Positions 1-12,920 of a stretch of DNA of 64,000 nt are shown in pieces; position 1 is the stretch's first letter; every line of letters starts with the position of its first letter. A program made the position numbers and the translations under genes. Under the pieces are notes generated by a model. That model saw only the letters and a program-made list of their open reading frames with translations, made no database searches and was not told the DNA's origin. Source of the stretch: Mya arenaria (Eukaryota; Mollusca; Bivalvia; Myida; Myidae); the NCBI RefSeq assembly GCF_026914265.1, contig NC_069133.1, positions 50,605,182-50,669,181 on the forward strand, given 5' to 3'.

Positions 1-765
1 GCAACAAACTTGTTGTGGTAATAACGAAATTAGATGATAATAAAACATAACATGCTATAATATTCATGGAACTTTTTGGAAAGCATTAGTTGTTGGGTGT
101 TATTGACAATGTTCTGAAATGGCTGCCTGTCAGCTCTCTTTAAATCTTGGGTGTAAAAAAGGACTCGTCTTGGTGTTACGGAATTAATTGTATAGTGTTG
201 CTCATTCGATATCGTGGTGTAACGGATTAAACATGTCGAGTCCAGCCTAATGTATATAATAATAATTATATAAATAGTATAGCGTCAAATGCAAAGCGGT
301 ATGTGTGGAATTTCCTACGCGATATATATAAAAGATGTGGTATGGGAAATGGCTTCAATGAGTGACAACGTGTTATTAATAACGACTTATCTGCAATTCT
401 CGGGTGGCACCACGATGCGGCACGATCGTACTACTTATTCTTCCAGCTTTATATGAACATTATTAGCTCTGCGTTTGTTTGCTTTTTGATTGAATCAGTA
501 TTTGTTCCAGATGAGCATTGAAACAATGAAAAGAAATAAAATGTAGTGATTTCAAATGTGACAAATAGCAATATGTTAACAAAAAAAGATTCTACAGAGT
601 TGAAAATAATCCTAAAACATGTTATTTCGGCGTCTCTTTAGCCTCATTGAACCGACTATGGTGGATATAAATTTGTTAACTTTGGTTTGTTATTTTCTTT
701 TCAGTTTTAAGAAAGTGTATTTTTTCCGTAAAGTTTAATGAATATCTACGAAATATGGGATACTT

Positions 766-807
<42 letters not shown>

Positions 808-1531
808 AACTAAGACGATGAGCGTTCCCATGTCGGTCTGGATTTTTTGTGCTTGGTAGTTGATATGTTCAAGTTTTCGGACACGTTTCTATATATAATG
901 TAGAGACACCCACTGTGGTGCTCTGAAGATTCTTCTTACAGCTTCGATCTGGATTATTTCAAGATTCAAATTTAGTTATGTTGTCCCAGAGAACGTCAGC
1001 ATAAACCAGAATAGGCATACTGTTTCATACATAATTTCCAAAGAATCGAGCCTTGCTAAACATCTGCAGCGATAGAAAGGGTGTCGAAGTGTACAGGAGA
1101 TGTGACACCGCATCGAATTAAGAAGTCAACTGAAACTGTAGTTCTGTAGGAGTTTGAAAAAAAGACCTTGATGATATACCCTATCACAGGCTTAAGTGAT
1201 ATCACAGAAGACTGGTCTGATTTCTTGGCTGACAAGTGATTCATTTAAAATGAATGCAGACTACAACGACGTTAGAGCTATGTCCCGAAAAAGACAGTCG
1301 GCACATTTTTCACTTTTATTTATGTGCTCTTCACCCATTCCCATAGTTCAAATAAAATTTGCAACTCTCACATATTTGCCCGCAGATAGTCTTTCAGCGC
1401 CTCGAGCTTTGATAATTCTTTAGGGGATGATCGATATCATGCTATAAAACGATAGTAGTATCATGATATTAAAACGATCTTGACACAGCTAACGAATTGC
1501 TCAGATCTTTGACATTTCGCTTGATATAACT
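1..1531. other. Intergenic DNA, no gene recognised
   Basis: AT-rich sequence with only short chance reading frames. Apart from the GA microsatellite at 771-804 I see no coding signal, RNA gene or clear repeat boundary. Confidence 0.5.
771..804. repeat. (GA)n microsatellite
   Basis: An uninterrupted run of about 17 GA dinucleotides. Confidence 0.95.
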
Positions 1532-1883
1532 TAAAGCTGCACTTTTACAGAATGAACGGTTTGAAACCTTTTTTGTCCTGGAACGAACCAATTTATGCAA
1601 AAAAGCATGTAAACCAGTCATATAAGACTGCTGACAAAAAAAATCGCATATTTTATTTAAGTTCAAAAATTGATGACCATGCATTTTTCTTAAACCGTTA
1701 GTAACTGCTTTAGCCATAAAACATTAATTTTGGAACGGAAATATGAACACCTGCGATCTGGTCTTTTGTCAACAGTCTTTTATCACTGGTTTACCGATAT
1801 TTACGCAGTAATTTGCTCATTCCAAGATAAAAAAAAAGAAAAAAAAGTTGTAAAAACGATAAATCTGTGAGAGTGCTGCTTTA
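1532..1883. repeat. Palindromic MITE, family A, copy 1
   Basis: The left end TTAAAGCTGCACTTTTACAG is matched in inverted orientation by the right end, which reads GAGAGTGCTGCTTTAA, so the element has imperfect terminal inverted repeats about 350 bp apart. A related copy lies at about 7431-7812 and shares the interior, including a 'cagtcttttatcactggtt'-like segment. No reading frame for a transposase is visible. It is best read as a non-autonomous DNA transposon. The target-site duplication is ambiguous because the ends themselves contain TTAA. Confidence 0.7.
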
Positions 1884-3148
1884 ACAGCGAAACAAATAAT
1901 TATAACGAGTTAACACATACAAACGAAAACCACTGTGCAAGTTCCTGGAATTTTTATCAGTTGTTAAATGTTATTCATATGGTTAAAAGCAAGAATATAT
2001 TGAGCCTAGTAATTATTTATAACGATGCCGACATTTATTTGCTCAGTTGTCTAAAATAAATGCAAATTTGATTAAAATATACGCTCTTTGTCAGCACGCC
2101 CGAGACGCGATATTAATGGACAATGGCAGGCAATTGAATGGCCATTCAACGACTGTCTTTTAGTAGTCTTGTGTGAATGCAATATATTTTCTGGTATACA
2201 AATACGTGCCTGTTGTATGAAATCCAAATGAAGTTAAATGTGTTCAAAGAATTAAATACTAAATGGAAATATAACACCTTAATCGAATCCCTCCAAGTGT
2301 TGTTTTAAGGATCAGCTACCTGAAATCGACCACTTTTTGCTATGGTATAACTTACACAGTGTCAAAGCCAATAATTTTAATAAATTAAATAAAATTTGTT
2401 CATGATGACAGGTCGCTGGTTTGACAAAAAATAAAAATAAATATTTCGCAATTTGCGAGTATGACCCTTGGTAGTTCTTTGTTTGGTAGCTATGGGGACG
2501 TGAGCAATACTGTTATATAGATCTCTATGAGGTAGTGTCAATAAATGACTGGAATGAGTAACCAAAATGAATTCCGGGGATAAAATACCTACATTCTTTA
2601 AAAATTGAACGCTTACAGTGTTGTTATGTTTTGTTGGCAAGTCTAGCTGAAGTGTTATAGAATGGCTGGGAGGTAAGTTTGTTATTTTTTGACAGCAACA
2701 TATTTGGTCATCGGTTTCAAATCGCTCAAAAGCCTTTTATAAACAAACCGTGCACTTCTGTATACGCACTCAGCAGAGTTCGCAATTGCTCCTGTTGAGG
2801 ATTGGACGCCTTTCCTTATAGTAAATATTTAAACACGTGTACTCAGCTTCCGATTTGGTAGAAATGAGCGATTTGCTACTCTTGGGAATCGTATTCTCAT
2901 GTAAATATCATTATTTGAGTGTTTTTTTAGATCTCGCTCCAAAATTCAAATTATAGCCCTACCCATATCATTTGAAAAATCAATTTTGATGCGTCACTTA
3001 AAGGGACTTGTTCACGTTTTATTGAATCCGATATCGAAATGTGGAAAATGCTTGTAACAATGATACGATACCACAAGAAGTCTGACTAACGCCCCGTCTA
3101 GAACAGAAATACCACCAGGTGCGGTGAAAGAAGTTAGTTTAGCCATTT
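1884..3148. other. Intergenic DNA, no gene recognised
   Basis: No exon-like frame with splice sites was found. A 'TTAAAGGGACTTGTTCACG' motif near 2998 resembles 'TTAAAGGGACTTACTCA' at about 11,804 and may mark the end of a dispersed repeat. Confidence 0.4.
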
Positions 3149-3408
3149 GGCCGATTGTTCAGATCTTTGTTAAAGTTTACAGTGTTGTTAACGTCATCGT
3201 TGTTAACTTTCAAATCAATATTTCTCTGTAAGTTTCACAGATACATTTATGATCTGCAGTATTCCTAACAAGAGTTGGGCCAACTGTTTCAGCTGTACTT
3301 CTTTTATTTAAATATATGAGCACATCGTCAAATAGTTCATCTTTAAAAGTTAACAACGATGTCGTTAATCCCGTTGTCAACTTTTACAAAGTTCTGAACA
3401 ATCGAGCC
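3149..3408. repeat. Palindromic MITE, family B, copy 1
   Basis: The left end GGCCGATTGTTCAG faces the right end CTGAACAATCGAGCC about 260 bp away. The inverted similarity continues inward through GTTGTTAAC-type segments, so most of the element can fold back on itself. Related copies lie at about 18,050-18,300 and 36,510-36,670. No protein is encoded. Confidence 0.75.
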
Positions 3409-3470
3409 ATTGTCTATTAATTCAATATCTTTTTTACAAAATCATATACATGTATATGTATAAATATGTA

Positions 3471-3750
3471 TCGCCTCCAACATGAATGACGCAAGCCATT
3501 GGTCCAGGGCTGGTCAGGCGGTGACCCCATATTTGCTCATATTGGGTCACTAGTCTTTATATATTTCCAAAATGGCTACTCCCGCTTCCGACGAAGAAAT
3601 GAAACATTTTTCACTTAAGGAATGGAAGTTGAGGTGTAAATATATAGTGTTGGCGTCTTTATCAATGATAACAAATTGTCAACGTGGTATATACGTTACG
3701 GAGTAAGTAGGTGATCCAATATGGGATATACGGGGCGCAGGATACCATAT
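3471..3750. repeat. Dispersed repeat, copy 1
   Basis: It begins with CGCCTCCAACATGAATGACG and contains 'gaccccatatttgctcatattgggtcac'-type sequence. The same elements occur in opposite orientation at about 15,262-15,440, so this is an interspersed repeat rather than a gene. Confidence 0.6.
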
Positions 3751-5020
3751 CCAACGTACAATTTAAATGTTAAGTTGAATGTATATTTCGTATTTAAGCC
3801 TTAGGTCAGCCTGATGAACGATTTTGTTTTGATTATGTTGTGGCTGGTTTCTAGCCACGTTCGTGATTTCGGTTTTATACAAATAAAATCCATAGGAAAA
3901 AATCCAGAAATGTAAAGCTAAAACTACAGAAATTATAAAAGGTAGTTTCAGTTGAATGACTAAAGGAGTTGGCAATTAGAACACTTTTGAGTTGGATCTT
4001 ATAATCGAATTATAACCTCACATGCCGGGTGTCACATAAGACAAAAGATGAGTCAATGCGCGGCTAGAGTATTTGTGTTTATGAAATGAAATTGAAACTT
4101 TAGCATTTAATTATACATTAAGCTTCTTAATGCATTATTTTATACCGTTTTTCGCTTCATTTTCGATCGGAATGTATTAATTATTGTGATAAGAACTTCT
4201 GACTTCCGAATCTTCAATAGAAATAAATGAAGATTTGGAATTATACTGAAATGATTCATAATTGAGTTACATTCAAATGTGATGCTAATGTCCAAAATAG
4301 ATTGTTGGCTGTCGTTTAATCATATTCGGCAAAAGTACAAAGTAAATTGATTATATAAATTGAACAAAAACAGTGTATGCTCTTCCCATAGACACTGTGC
4401 AAGTTGCGATACGTGTACATACATTTGTATGAAGATATTTTTTTTAAATATTGAGTCAATTAACGTTTGAACTCCATGATATCCATACGTAAGTGAACAA
4501 TATATAATTGATGCCAGGTGGTCTGTGTTAAATGGATACACTGTCCGGCACATTGAACCGACCTTTCGGGGCGAAACCGGACCATTCTTTGACAGACTGG
4601 CGAGCGGTATCTACCTCCGCGGGACTCTTGGAATAGGCACACAGGCTTTGGAACTTCCTGTTTTGCGACATATCGAAATAATGTGTCAACAGCACTTTCG
4701 AGACAGTGCCAAGAGAAAAAAGCATTATTCAAGCATATACTTTTCCTTTTCGTTGTATAATAGTATTGAGCAGGCCTGATGTTCAACGTTGTAAATATGT
4801 TTGTATCATGTACATCTTGTATCTCAAACGTATGCATTGTCTACAGCAACCATTACTTCCCGGCATTACGATACATGGACTATCTGACCTGAGTTTACGC
4901 ACCTAACAGCAGTTGATTTATTTGTCTGCAAGAATAAGATGTAGTTCCTTAATTGTCTTTTATGTCCTTATCTATAATATTGTTTATATTGAAAATCCTT
5001 ATCTATACAATTGTTTGTAG
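3751..5020. other. Intergenic DNA, no gene recognised
   Basis: Overlapping frames at about 4460-4840 coincide with a patch of higher GC, but I recognise no domain in any frame and see no convincing splice structure. It may be an old repeat or a decayed exon. Confidence 0.35.
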
Positions 5021-5026
5021 TTATGT

Positions 5027-5244
5027 ATGAGTGGAACCCTGGCGGACGTTAACTTCGCTTTCCCGAGCCGCGGGGAGCAGCAGGACTCACTTCCAGCGCA
5101 CAAGTTAGTACTGAGCATGCGCAGTGCTGTATTCGAGGAGATGTTTTACGGGCTGTAGATGTTTTACGGGCTGTAGGCAGGAAAACAGGAGTCTAAAGAA
5201 ATCGTGCTTGACATCCGGGGAACCACCTTCTGTACCATCCTTAG
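5027..5244 (+). pseudogene. Broken BTB/POZ-domain exon
   Basis: The translation begins MSGTLADVNFAFPSRGEQ and continues through LPAHKLVLSMRSAVFEEMFYG, the classic first half of a BTB/POZ domain (the AHKxVLxxRSxxFExMF signature) as in BTBD1/2/3/6-type proteins. After the FYGL residues there is an in-frame TAG, and an 18-bp segment (ATGTTTTACGGGCTGTAG) is tandemly duplicated. The frame then continues AGKQESKEIVLDIRG up to an AG|GTAATA splice donor. BTB domains dimerise and often recruit CUL3. Here the stop within the domain and the absence of any flanking kelch, PHR or BACK segment suggest a dead gene fragment. A recoded or spliced-around exon is possible but unlikely. Confidence 0.65.
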
Positions 5245-5304
5245 GTAATACAAGAAATAAGAAGCTGAGTGTACGATAGTTGATCGTACATGGCTTGATT
5301 CCTG

Positions 5305-5495
5305 GCCTGGGCGCAGGTCAGTTTGGTAAGTGGTCACCAAGCCGAGCCAGTGGGTTTCCTCCATGTTCTCCGCCCCCCCCCCCCCCCCACACACACACAA
5401 GACAACAGTCTCACATAACTTCGCGCCGACGAGGATGATTAATATAATGTTGTTATACTTTTGTTCACAAATGTTGTAAATCAAAAAGTTTAAAC
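5305..5495 (+). mobile_element. SINE body/tail, 5'-truncated copy
   Basis: Sequence from GGTCACCAAGCCGAGCCAGT through TCTCACATAACTTCGCGCC to 'aatgttgttatactt...aaaagtttaaact' matches the body and tail of the SINE at 31,499-31,750, but without a clear tRNA-like head. A poly-C run followed by a CA run has expanded inside it at about 5370-5398. Confidence 0.75.
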
Positions 5496-5772
5496 TGATA
5501 TGGCTTGATAAAGCAACGCTAGGTCGATTTTGTGTTTAGTGTCAGTCGGTTCGAGGTTCCTTGCTCTGGTATTATCTTTCAAATCTGTTTATTTTTTGGA
5601 GTTATTTTTTTTTTTCAAAAGCTTGATGACATTTAACATTAAAACATTTTGCATGGCCTTATGCATAAGTTTTCGTTTCCAGCTGAAAGCAATCTACGTC
5701 CCCCTTTCTATACTGACTATGTATATTCATCTTGAATTGCTACTAATGATAATTTAATGGAGATCTATATAT

Positions 5773-6290
5773 CATCAGATCAAAACTTTAATTGAAAACA
5801 GTATTTAATGTAATTAATGGCCAGTTTTAGCTATCATATTTCTATACTTAAATTTTATAATTCGATATGAATACCCAAGTGATAAATCAGTAAGGTAATG
5901 AAAGCATGTATAGCACTTGTTTTCTGGAATATTTATTTGTTATTTCAACTAAGCCTTAAGTACTTGGTATTTAATTAATTTCATTATTTTTTCTCTTTGT
6001 ACACGCTTCAAATCAGTGTCCTTCGGTCCATCAGGTCAAAACTTTAATTGAAAACAGTAATTAATGTAATTTATGGTCAATTTTTAGCTATCATATTTCT
6101 ATACTTAAATTTTATAATTCGATATGGAACATCTGAATACCCAAGATGTGAATCAGTAAGGTAATGCAAGCATGTATAGCACTTGTTTTCTTGAAAATTT
6201 CTTGATATTTTAACTAAGCCTGAAGTAATTGGTATTTGACTGCATTGTTTTCTTTTTCTTTTTTATACGCTTCATAACAGTATCCTTTGC
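5773..6290. repeat. Tandem duplication of a 256-bp unit
   Basis: CATCAGATCAAAACTTTAAT at 5773 recurs as CATCAGGTCAAAACTTTAAT at 6029, and both are followed by near-identical AT-rich sequence for about 256 bp. The two copies differ by scattered substitutions and small indels. No coding potential is seen. Confidence 0.85.
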
Positions 6291-6904
6291 TCCATGGAGG
6301 ACATTGGTTCCGTGTTCTATTGTATGGAATCGTGACATCAAAGGAAAACTCTCAAATCTGTGCATCTGTGAACTGTTGAAATGAAACCTCAAATCGCTGA
6401 AAAATGAAAGGTGTGATGGATTTTAGAGTTTTGCAATATTTATGTCATTGATTTGTTTTGTCTGCCATGTTTACATGCGTAAATTGAGCCTCTGTCTGCA
6501 ATGGTGCTGGTAATGACACGGAAAAAATACGGCTTTTATATGCGGCTCGTTAATCACGCCTACTGCGAACAAACAGCCGTCATTTTCGGACAGAGAAATA
6601 TTACCATTATTAAATAATTGTGCTCTATAATTTATGTTAACTTTTTTTATAGATAGTGCGATCTGTGAAATCTGTTCTATCGACATAAAGAACTCTCTAG
6701 CAACGTGGTTTATCTAGCAGTGATTCATTTAAATACTTGATGTATGAATTGATTCAATATTATAATTGAATGGATTTTAACATATCATGCAAATCATCCT
6801 TTTCATTTCCATTATTTGAAGAAGAAAACAATACTCAGTATTCATACGATGTATTAAAATCGATACGGTCGGGAAACGTTTGTTACCCTGCTCTCACTCT
6901 TCAC

Positions 6905-7387
6905 CAGTGTGTGTATACCACGTGACATATTACGTCATATATGCTACGTCGGACGGCAATATTTTGCTTAAAATGAAGACTTAAAACAAAGATAACTTTT
7001 CTTTTACTTCACCTTTTTAAATGAAATAAAGGGCAGTCTATGTCGCTTAAAGATCCCCGCCTTCGTTTTATTACCGAAGTTTAATAAGGTGATTAGTTTC
7101 ATCAAACACTTCGACAAACCTGTTTCCAAAATAATGTTTTGACAGTGCTCCGTCAGACGGCCGTATTGAGAAATGGTTTGTCGAAGTGTTTTAAGAAACT
7201 AAACTCTCAATCAAACTCTGGAAAAAGACCGATGGCGGGGCTCCGTAAGCGGCGTAGACTGCGCTATGTTTTATTTAAAATGGTGAAGAAATAGTAAAGT
7301 TATCTTTGTTTCAAGACTTCATTTGAAGCAAATTGTTGCCTTCCGACGTAGCATTTATGACGCAATTAATCACGTGGTATACACACA
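6905..7387. repeat. Fold-back MITE with 8-bp flanking repeat (hAT-like)
   Basis: The element starts CAGTGTGTGTATACCACGTG and ends CACGTGGTATACACACA. The two halves are inverted repeats over almost the whole ~480 bp, meeting near 7140. CTCTTCAC occurs directly outside both ends (6897-6904 and 7388-7395). An 8-bp target duplication and a CAGTG-like terminus fit hAT-superfamily MITEs. No transposase is encoded. Confidence 0.75.
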
Positions 7388-7430
7388 CTCTTCACAATAC
7401 CTCGATTTTCCTATTCGACTGTTAATTGTG

Positions 7431-7812
7431 CACTCTAACAGATTGACCGCTTACACAACTTGTGTATTTATTGTCTTAAAATGAACCATTCTTTGCGTAA
7501 ATATATGAAAACCAGTGATATAAGATTGGTGACAATATAACAGATCGGAGTTTTAAATATTTAAGTTTGAAACATTGAAGTTGTATGGTTAAAGCGTTAC
7601 TAAGTAAACGCTTTCAGAAAAAAATAAATTCGGCATAAAACATTTTCGAACGTAGCTATGAAAAACTTCAATCTGATCGTTTGTCAGCAGTCTTATATCA
7701 CTGGTTCTTTGACATTTACGCAAAAAATGGCTCATTCTAAGACAAAAATACATTAATAAAAATTAATAAACGTTGTCAAAACTGTCAATCTGTAAGAGTG
7801 CAGCTCTACGGA
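7431..7812. repeat. Palindromic MITE, family A, copy 2
   Basis: The left end contains GTGCACTCTAACAGATTGACC and the right end GTCAATCTGTAAGAGTGCAG, inverted relative to each other. The interior is homologous to the element at 1532-1883. It sits about 40 bp from the preceding hAT-like element. Confidence 0.7.
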
Positions 7813-7989
7813 TAGAAAAATATAAATTTTAGAATTACATCCTGTCTGTCGCATAAAGTAAATTCCTTAGCACTTTATCGCTTAATGCGTAAATATGCAC
7901 ATTGCTAATGTTTAAAACATTTTTTTAAACAAATCAATTGACGCTTTGTGTTCAGTTGGTGCATCTCATTTTGATCTCCATTGTTCGTT

Positions 7990-8720
7990 GAAAAACTAAG
8001 CCTTTGAAATTTCCATCTGCATTCATCACTATGCCTATGATAAACTATCTTACAAGTGGGTCGAGCAACAGTCTAAGCCCCAGCCATTTGTCAACGTGAC
8101 GGCTCAGGTCACTCAAGAGGACTATACTGCACTTGGCTTCCATTTAGCTAGAGATACCATGACACCGTCTCTTCCCGCTATGGCCGATTCTGGATGTCAA
8201 AACTGCATCACAGGCTTGAAGTAATCCAACGGCTTGGAAACTGATCTTTTACCCTGTCACAATGAAGATGAATACAGCGACGTACGGTGGCATCATGATC
8301 CTCGGGCGACGATTCTTCGTTTAACAGGCCAGGATGAAGCGGACAATGCTGATGAAACGAGGCAATGAAAAAGGGGCTTGATCTGGATGTAAACTGGGGA
8401 GTTATAGAGGAGGTTCCTGTGGGTACTGGTCGAGTTAATTTAAGAAACAGAAAGTTCTTTAGGCAGTACACACTCTTTCGCACACCGGCTCGATTGACAA
8501 TCATTGATGATGCGGGGCCTTGGAAATCTTCATTGACCGGACACACATCGGCCTCTGTAGACGATCATCCTACTGGGGGATCAATGCTATCGCCTGTCAC
8601 GGCTGTGGTAGCGCCATCTACAACAAATGACGTCATATATTCACAATCGCCAGCATACGGTGCGGAACAGCCTAGTCGCCGGCCCTGGACCTTCAATGAT
8701 CACCTTCAGTGATGACACTT
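7990..8720 (+). mobile_element. Fossil LTR retrotransposon pol remnant (Ty3/gypsy-like)
   Basis: A stretch around 8040-8350 resembles the retropepsin-like region of LTR-retrotransposon polyproteins, including a short AxADSGC-type protease context. The following ~350-base frame (8365-8712) contains a segment like the C-terminal part of an integrase. Only fragments of pol are recognisable, with several breaks, and no clear paired LTRs were seen. The element is dead and old. Family assignment beyond 'Ty3/gypsy-like' is not safe. Confidence 0.55.
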
Positions 8721-11340
8721 ACAATATTCAGTGCTCTTCGACGACTGTATAAAGTGTTTGTACCTTGTATAGATCACTTTAAGTTGTTTTTGTTTTTAAC
8801 AATACTGGACATTATCTTCATGACTCTGTATTCGTTTGAACTGTTTTGAAAAGTCATAGTGACCTTTCGTTGGTTCAGTCTTTACTTTTTATATTTTAAA
8901 TGAATATACCAAAGACGTGGGGAGGGGATATAGGATCGTGACTATGCATGTATTAATGACATGCTTACAAATCATTGTGCCAGTATAATAGTGTTAACCA
9001 GCTATGTCTGTATTATTCCAGGCCGTGTTCATTGCTAATAAAGAGGAATTTACTTCTCGAACGGAACTTCCACATTGTTAATGAACGGACTGAGAAATAC
9101 AAAATAAAAAAATCGCTCTATGGTGCTAAGCTGTATCTTACCAGACGTTAAACCATTCTAGTCAATTTTTTAATATTTATGATTTGTGTCTCCATTAGCA
9201 ATTCATGTAAATCAGAGTCAGCCTTTCTCTCAACAACTGCTGGCGAGGCGTGCGATTCCAAGACGATTCGTACTATTTGTAATAAAGTATAGTATTAAGT
9301 AAATGCTTATTTTCTTCTTTCATTTACGAACGTCGCGCGATATTTAGAAAGAAACCAGTTTGTCTTAGTGCTTAGTGTGTAGGTAATTTTCTCGGCGTTA
9401 TTTGTTTTATTTCCATTTCCGCTACAGCGGACCAGCAGCGATGACTGTTTAGTCGTTCATATCAAACCGGCCAACTTAAAGTGACATAACGTCTGTGATC
9501 CTCGGAATACCCAAAGGTCTAACTAGTTTGCGAATACATAAATTTACCATGTATATGTATATCGTTTGTAATTCTGAGGCTTTTTTTCTAACCAATCGGC
9601 GACTTTTTTGTACCAATCTGACGTTTTTAATCATAACATGTTGAAAACATTAACATGTTATATTTCCCCATATTGTAAAAACATAAAAAAGTCATGACAT
9701 GAATCGCAAATTCGTCATAATTAAATTATTTTAATCAATCGATCAAGTATATTGAATATATAAACCAGATTACTGCGGTAAATGAGGATTTGGTCCAACG
9801 TGTTCACCTGAACATGAGCAAAAATACATTTGCATTTTATATATTGTACACTTAAGGTTATAAAGGTGACCTCTTGTCGATTGAACTAGTAATGTATTTA
9901 GGAAAAAATACAAGAAACACACCGCGTTGATTGATAATGGGCATTTATCTAAAATGCCATAAAATAAAATCAAGGTCAGCAAGAGTAAGTTGTGAGTGAA
10001 GAGTGTTACGTTATTTTTCCCTTAATGCAATATTTGGGTGGGTAAACCACCAAGAGGCAAAGCCGACGCTACAGCATTAACTGTTTCAGGCTCAAAATTG
10101 AATATTTGTATTCTGCTCATGAATTACTTCCAACTGCTTTGGTGTTTATAGTGTATATAATATTAAGTTAGTTTGTTGTTGTCACACGTGAATATCATAA
10201 AAGGTGGTTTCGTTACAAACGCAGACATATCCACTACACTTGTTGATGTTTTGCCTTCTAATCAATTAAGCTTTCTAACTTACAAATTCCTCTTTTCATA
10301 GACATTTATATTTGGATCTTTATTGTCGTCGGTGCGGGACTGCGAGACACATTATACGTTTTATATTTCTCATAAATACCGACCACAGTTGCTGTCTATT
10401 AAAACATACACTAACGCCACACCCAGAAACTCAGATTTGCCTTTCTTATTTCCTGATACCAGTGTTCTAAAACATACACTAACGCCCCACTTGGATTTTT
10501 ATTCCTGTGCATTTTAAGAATGTCAATCTATGTATGCTCCACTATCAAAAAATTCATAACATCTAAATTCACAGGTTGTATATTGGACCTTAGATTCTTA
10601 CTTGTTTTTAAATGGCGATTTTTAAAACAAACACAAATGGTCAGCTCCCCAAAGACATGGGTAACGGTTGATGACAGGCGAATGAAAGCGAGTATCTCAT
10701 ACAGCCGGTTTTTATAACCTATTCGAGATCGAACCATTGTGTGGTTAACCAGCCATTCGGCCCAACACACGAACGAAATTAGTTAACTCCGGTTTGGTTG
10801 TTCTAAAATGAATCTTTATTGCATATATGAGGTAATGCGCGTACCAAGAAAAAGGGTTTTGTGAACTGGTTGGTTTGGTGCAGCAGATACCCGGCCTGTG
10901 ACCCGAACGAATCCCGATTCCGCCAAAACGGGTGTACGCTTGCGTAGTTATTGGAAAAGGTCGACCAAATGTGGTGCACTTTATATTCGCTACCCAACAC
11001 GACGGTGAGTGGTTCGGGCCCTTACGGGTACAAATGACAGCACTACATCAACATGCATGTTATACGCCTGGTAAGGGATCCAGCGCACACTCAAATGACG
11101 GTGTTGTAAAAAGGTTTTAGGTCGAACCAAGATGTGGTGCAATAGACACTCTGCACCTGACATGCGCGAAAATGTGCTTTCAAAAATGCATGGCTGGGCG
11201 TATGTGGGATCGTACGATTACGAAGAAGTTTTTAAAAGTGGTTTGAGGTTGAAGCAATGTCTAGTGCACGAGACACGCCTGTGTCACAAACATATCAAGT
11301 TTGTACGCCCCCAGAAAATATATGTACACAAAGATCAAAT
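8721..11340. other. Intergenic DNA, no gene recognised
   Basis: The sequence is mostly AT-rich. The part at 10,740-11,340 has higher GC and short duplications: a 'GGTCGAcCAAATGTGGTGCA'-type string near 10,958 recurs near 11,122, and AAAACATACACTAACGCC occurs near 10,400 and 10,470. No domain or exon is recognised. Confidence 0.4.
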
Positions 11341-12439
11341 GTTTTAAGTATTTATTTACAAAACAATCCGTTCATGAAAGCACGATTTACAATTGTGTAT
11401 TGTCTTTTACACCAATATCTTACCATAAATACAAACTGAACAAATAAGAAGGAATCTATCACCATGATATGAAGGGAATTAGGCTTAAAAGTCACAAGGG
11501 ACAAGAATTAAGCACCATCAACATGTAACTAGATCAACCCAACTGTCAACAGAACTACAAAAACTTCCGTGAATGTACGTCACAAATTGCCAAGTATCAA
11601 AAATATATCTATGTAGACCTATGAGTAATCAAATGTATGTCAAAGCTTTTAAGATCATTGTTTTATACTGAAGTTTAAACAAATTAATCACCCGGAGGAT
11701 TAAAAGCATCTAGAAATGTTGTTCAAATTTTTGACGTCCTCCATCATAAACAAGACTTAGTACAAAAACCACCTCAAAAACATAGCATAGTTCTCTAAAG
11801 CCATTAAAGGGACTTACTCATTTTTTTAAATGCACTTTTTTATGACGAAATAGTGTGACAAATCATAGTGTTACAAATAAGATACTAAAAGCTTTAACTC
11901 TTCAGAAAATATTGATGTTTTCTCAAATATCATCTTTGAAGACCACAATTTTCATGCGCATTAATAACACATATGGTCAAATATTAACAGCCTATGTACC
12001 GCTTCATAGTTGTCAGCTGGTTGATGGACATTATCACGTGATGTTATCAATGTATTGTTAAAAGGTCAAAATATCCATCACTTTTGAATACGTCCTAACT
12101 TTTGTTCAATTCCTGACGGCCAGTGGTGAAGGTGTTGGTTTTCTATTTTTTCTTGACTACAGGCTAAAATTTGCACCGCATTAAAACTAAAATACTTTTT
12201 TTTTCACAATAATTGTTGTTTTTTTGCAATTTCAATATCGTAGAGTAAAATAATGATAACATAGCGATTTCAGATTTATCTGAAACTAAGCTTCAGACCA
12301 CAAACATGACTGATTCCCTTCAAGAATTGCAAGGTTGGTGTTTTTATGTCTAATTTTAATTGAAACACGATGCAATGTCAGAAAACCAGGTTTACAATGA
12401 TTGACAGAAGAACTTCAGCCTTGTTCAAGAGTTTCAGTT

Positions 12440-12920
12440 TCAACCTTATTCTCTTTTTAGAAACACTGACCTTGACCCCAGGGGCCCCAAACACATTCCA
12501 ATGAAAGGTCTAAATAAACGCTTCCTAAATACCAAGTTTAGTCAAGACATGTCAACCTTAACATAAGTTATTCAGTAATTAATATTTTCTAGTTTAAGAG
12601 ACAGTGACCTTGATTCAAGATGCCCCAGTGCAATTCCAAGAAAGTTCTCCATAAACTCTTCATAATTTGTAGTCAAAATATGTCAACTCAGCTAAATTTA
12701 TTACTACCTAACCATATTTCTAATTTTAGTAACAGTAACTGATCCAAGGGGCCCCAAACGCAATCCCATCAAAGGGGTCAATAAATTATTCCTAAATACA
12801 AACTGAAGTCAGATGTTAACACTAAATAAAAAAAAATTATGTTTCAACTGTTTATTTTTAATTTTAGTAAAAGTTACCTTAGCTTAACCCTGCCCCGCCG
12901 GACCACCCAAACAGCAACGT
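12440..12920. repeat. Degenerate tandem repeat, ~140-bp units
   Basis: About four diverged units share 'cagtgaccttgaccccaggggccccaaacgcaattcca'-like, 'cttcctaaata' and 'agtcaagatatgtcaac' segments, followed by 'ttctaattttagtaa'. No coding potential is seen. Confidence 0.7.

Noticed and set aside
4460-4837. Overlapping frames of 65-125 codons
   Set aside because: Several frames are open at once over a GC-richer patch, with no recognisable domain and no splice structure.
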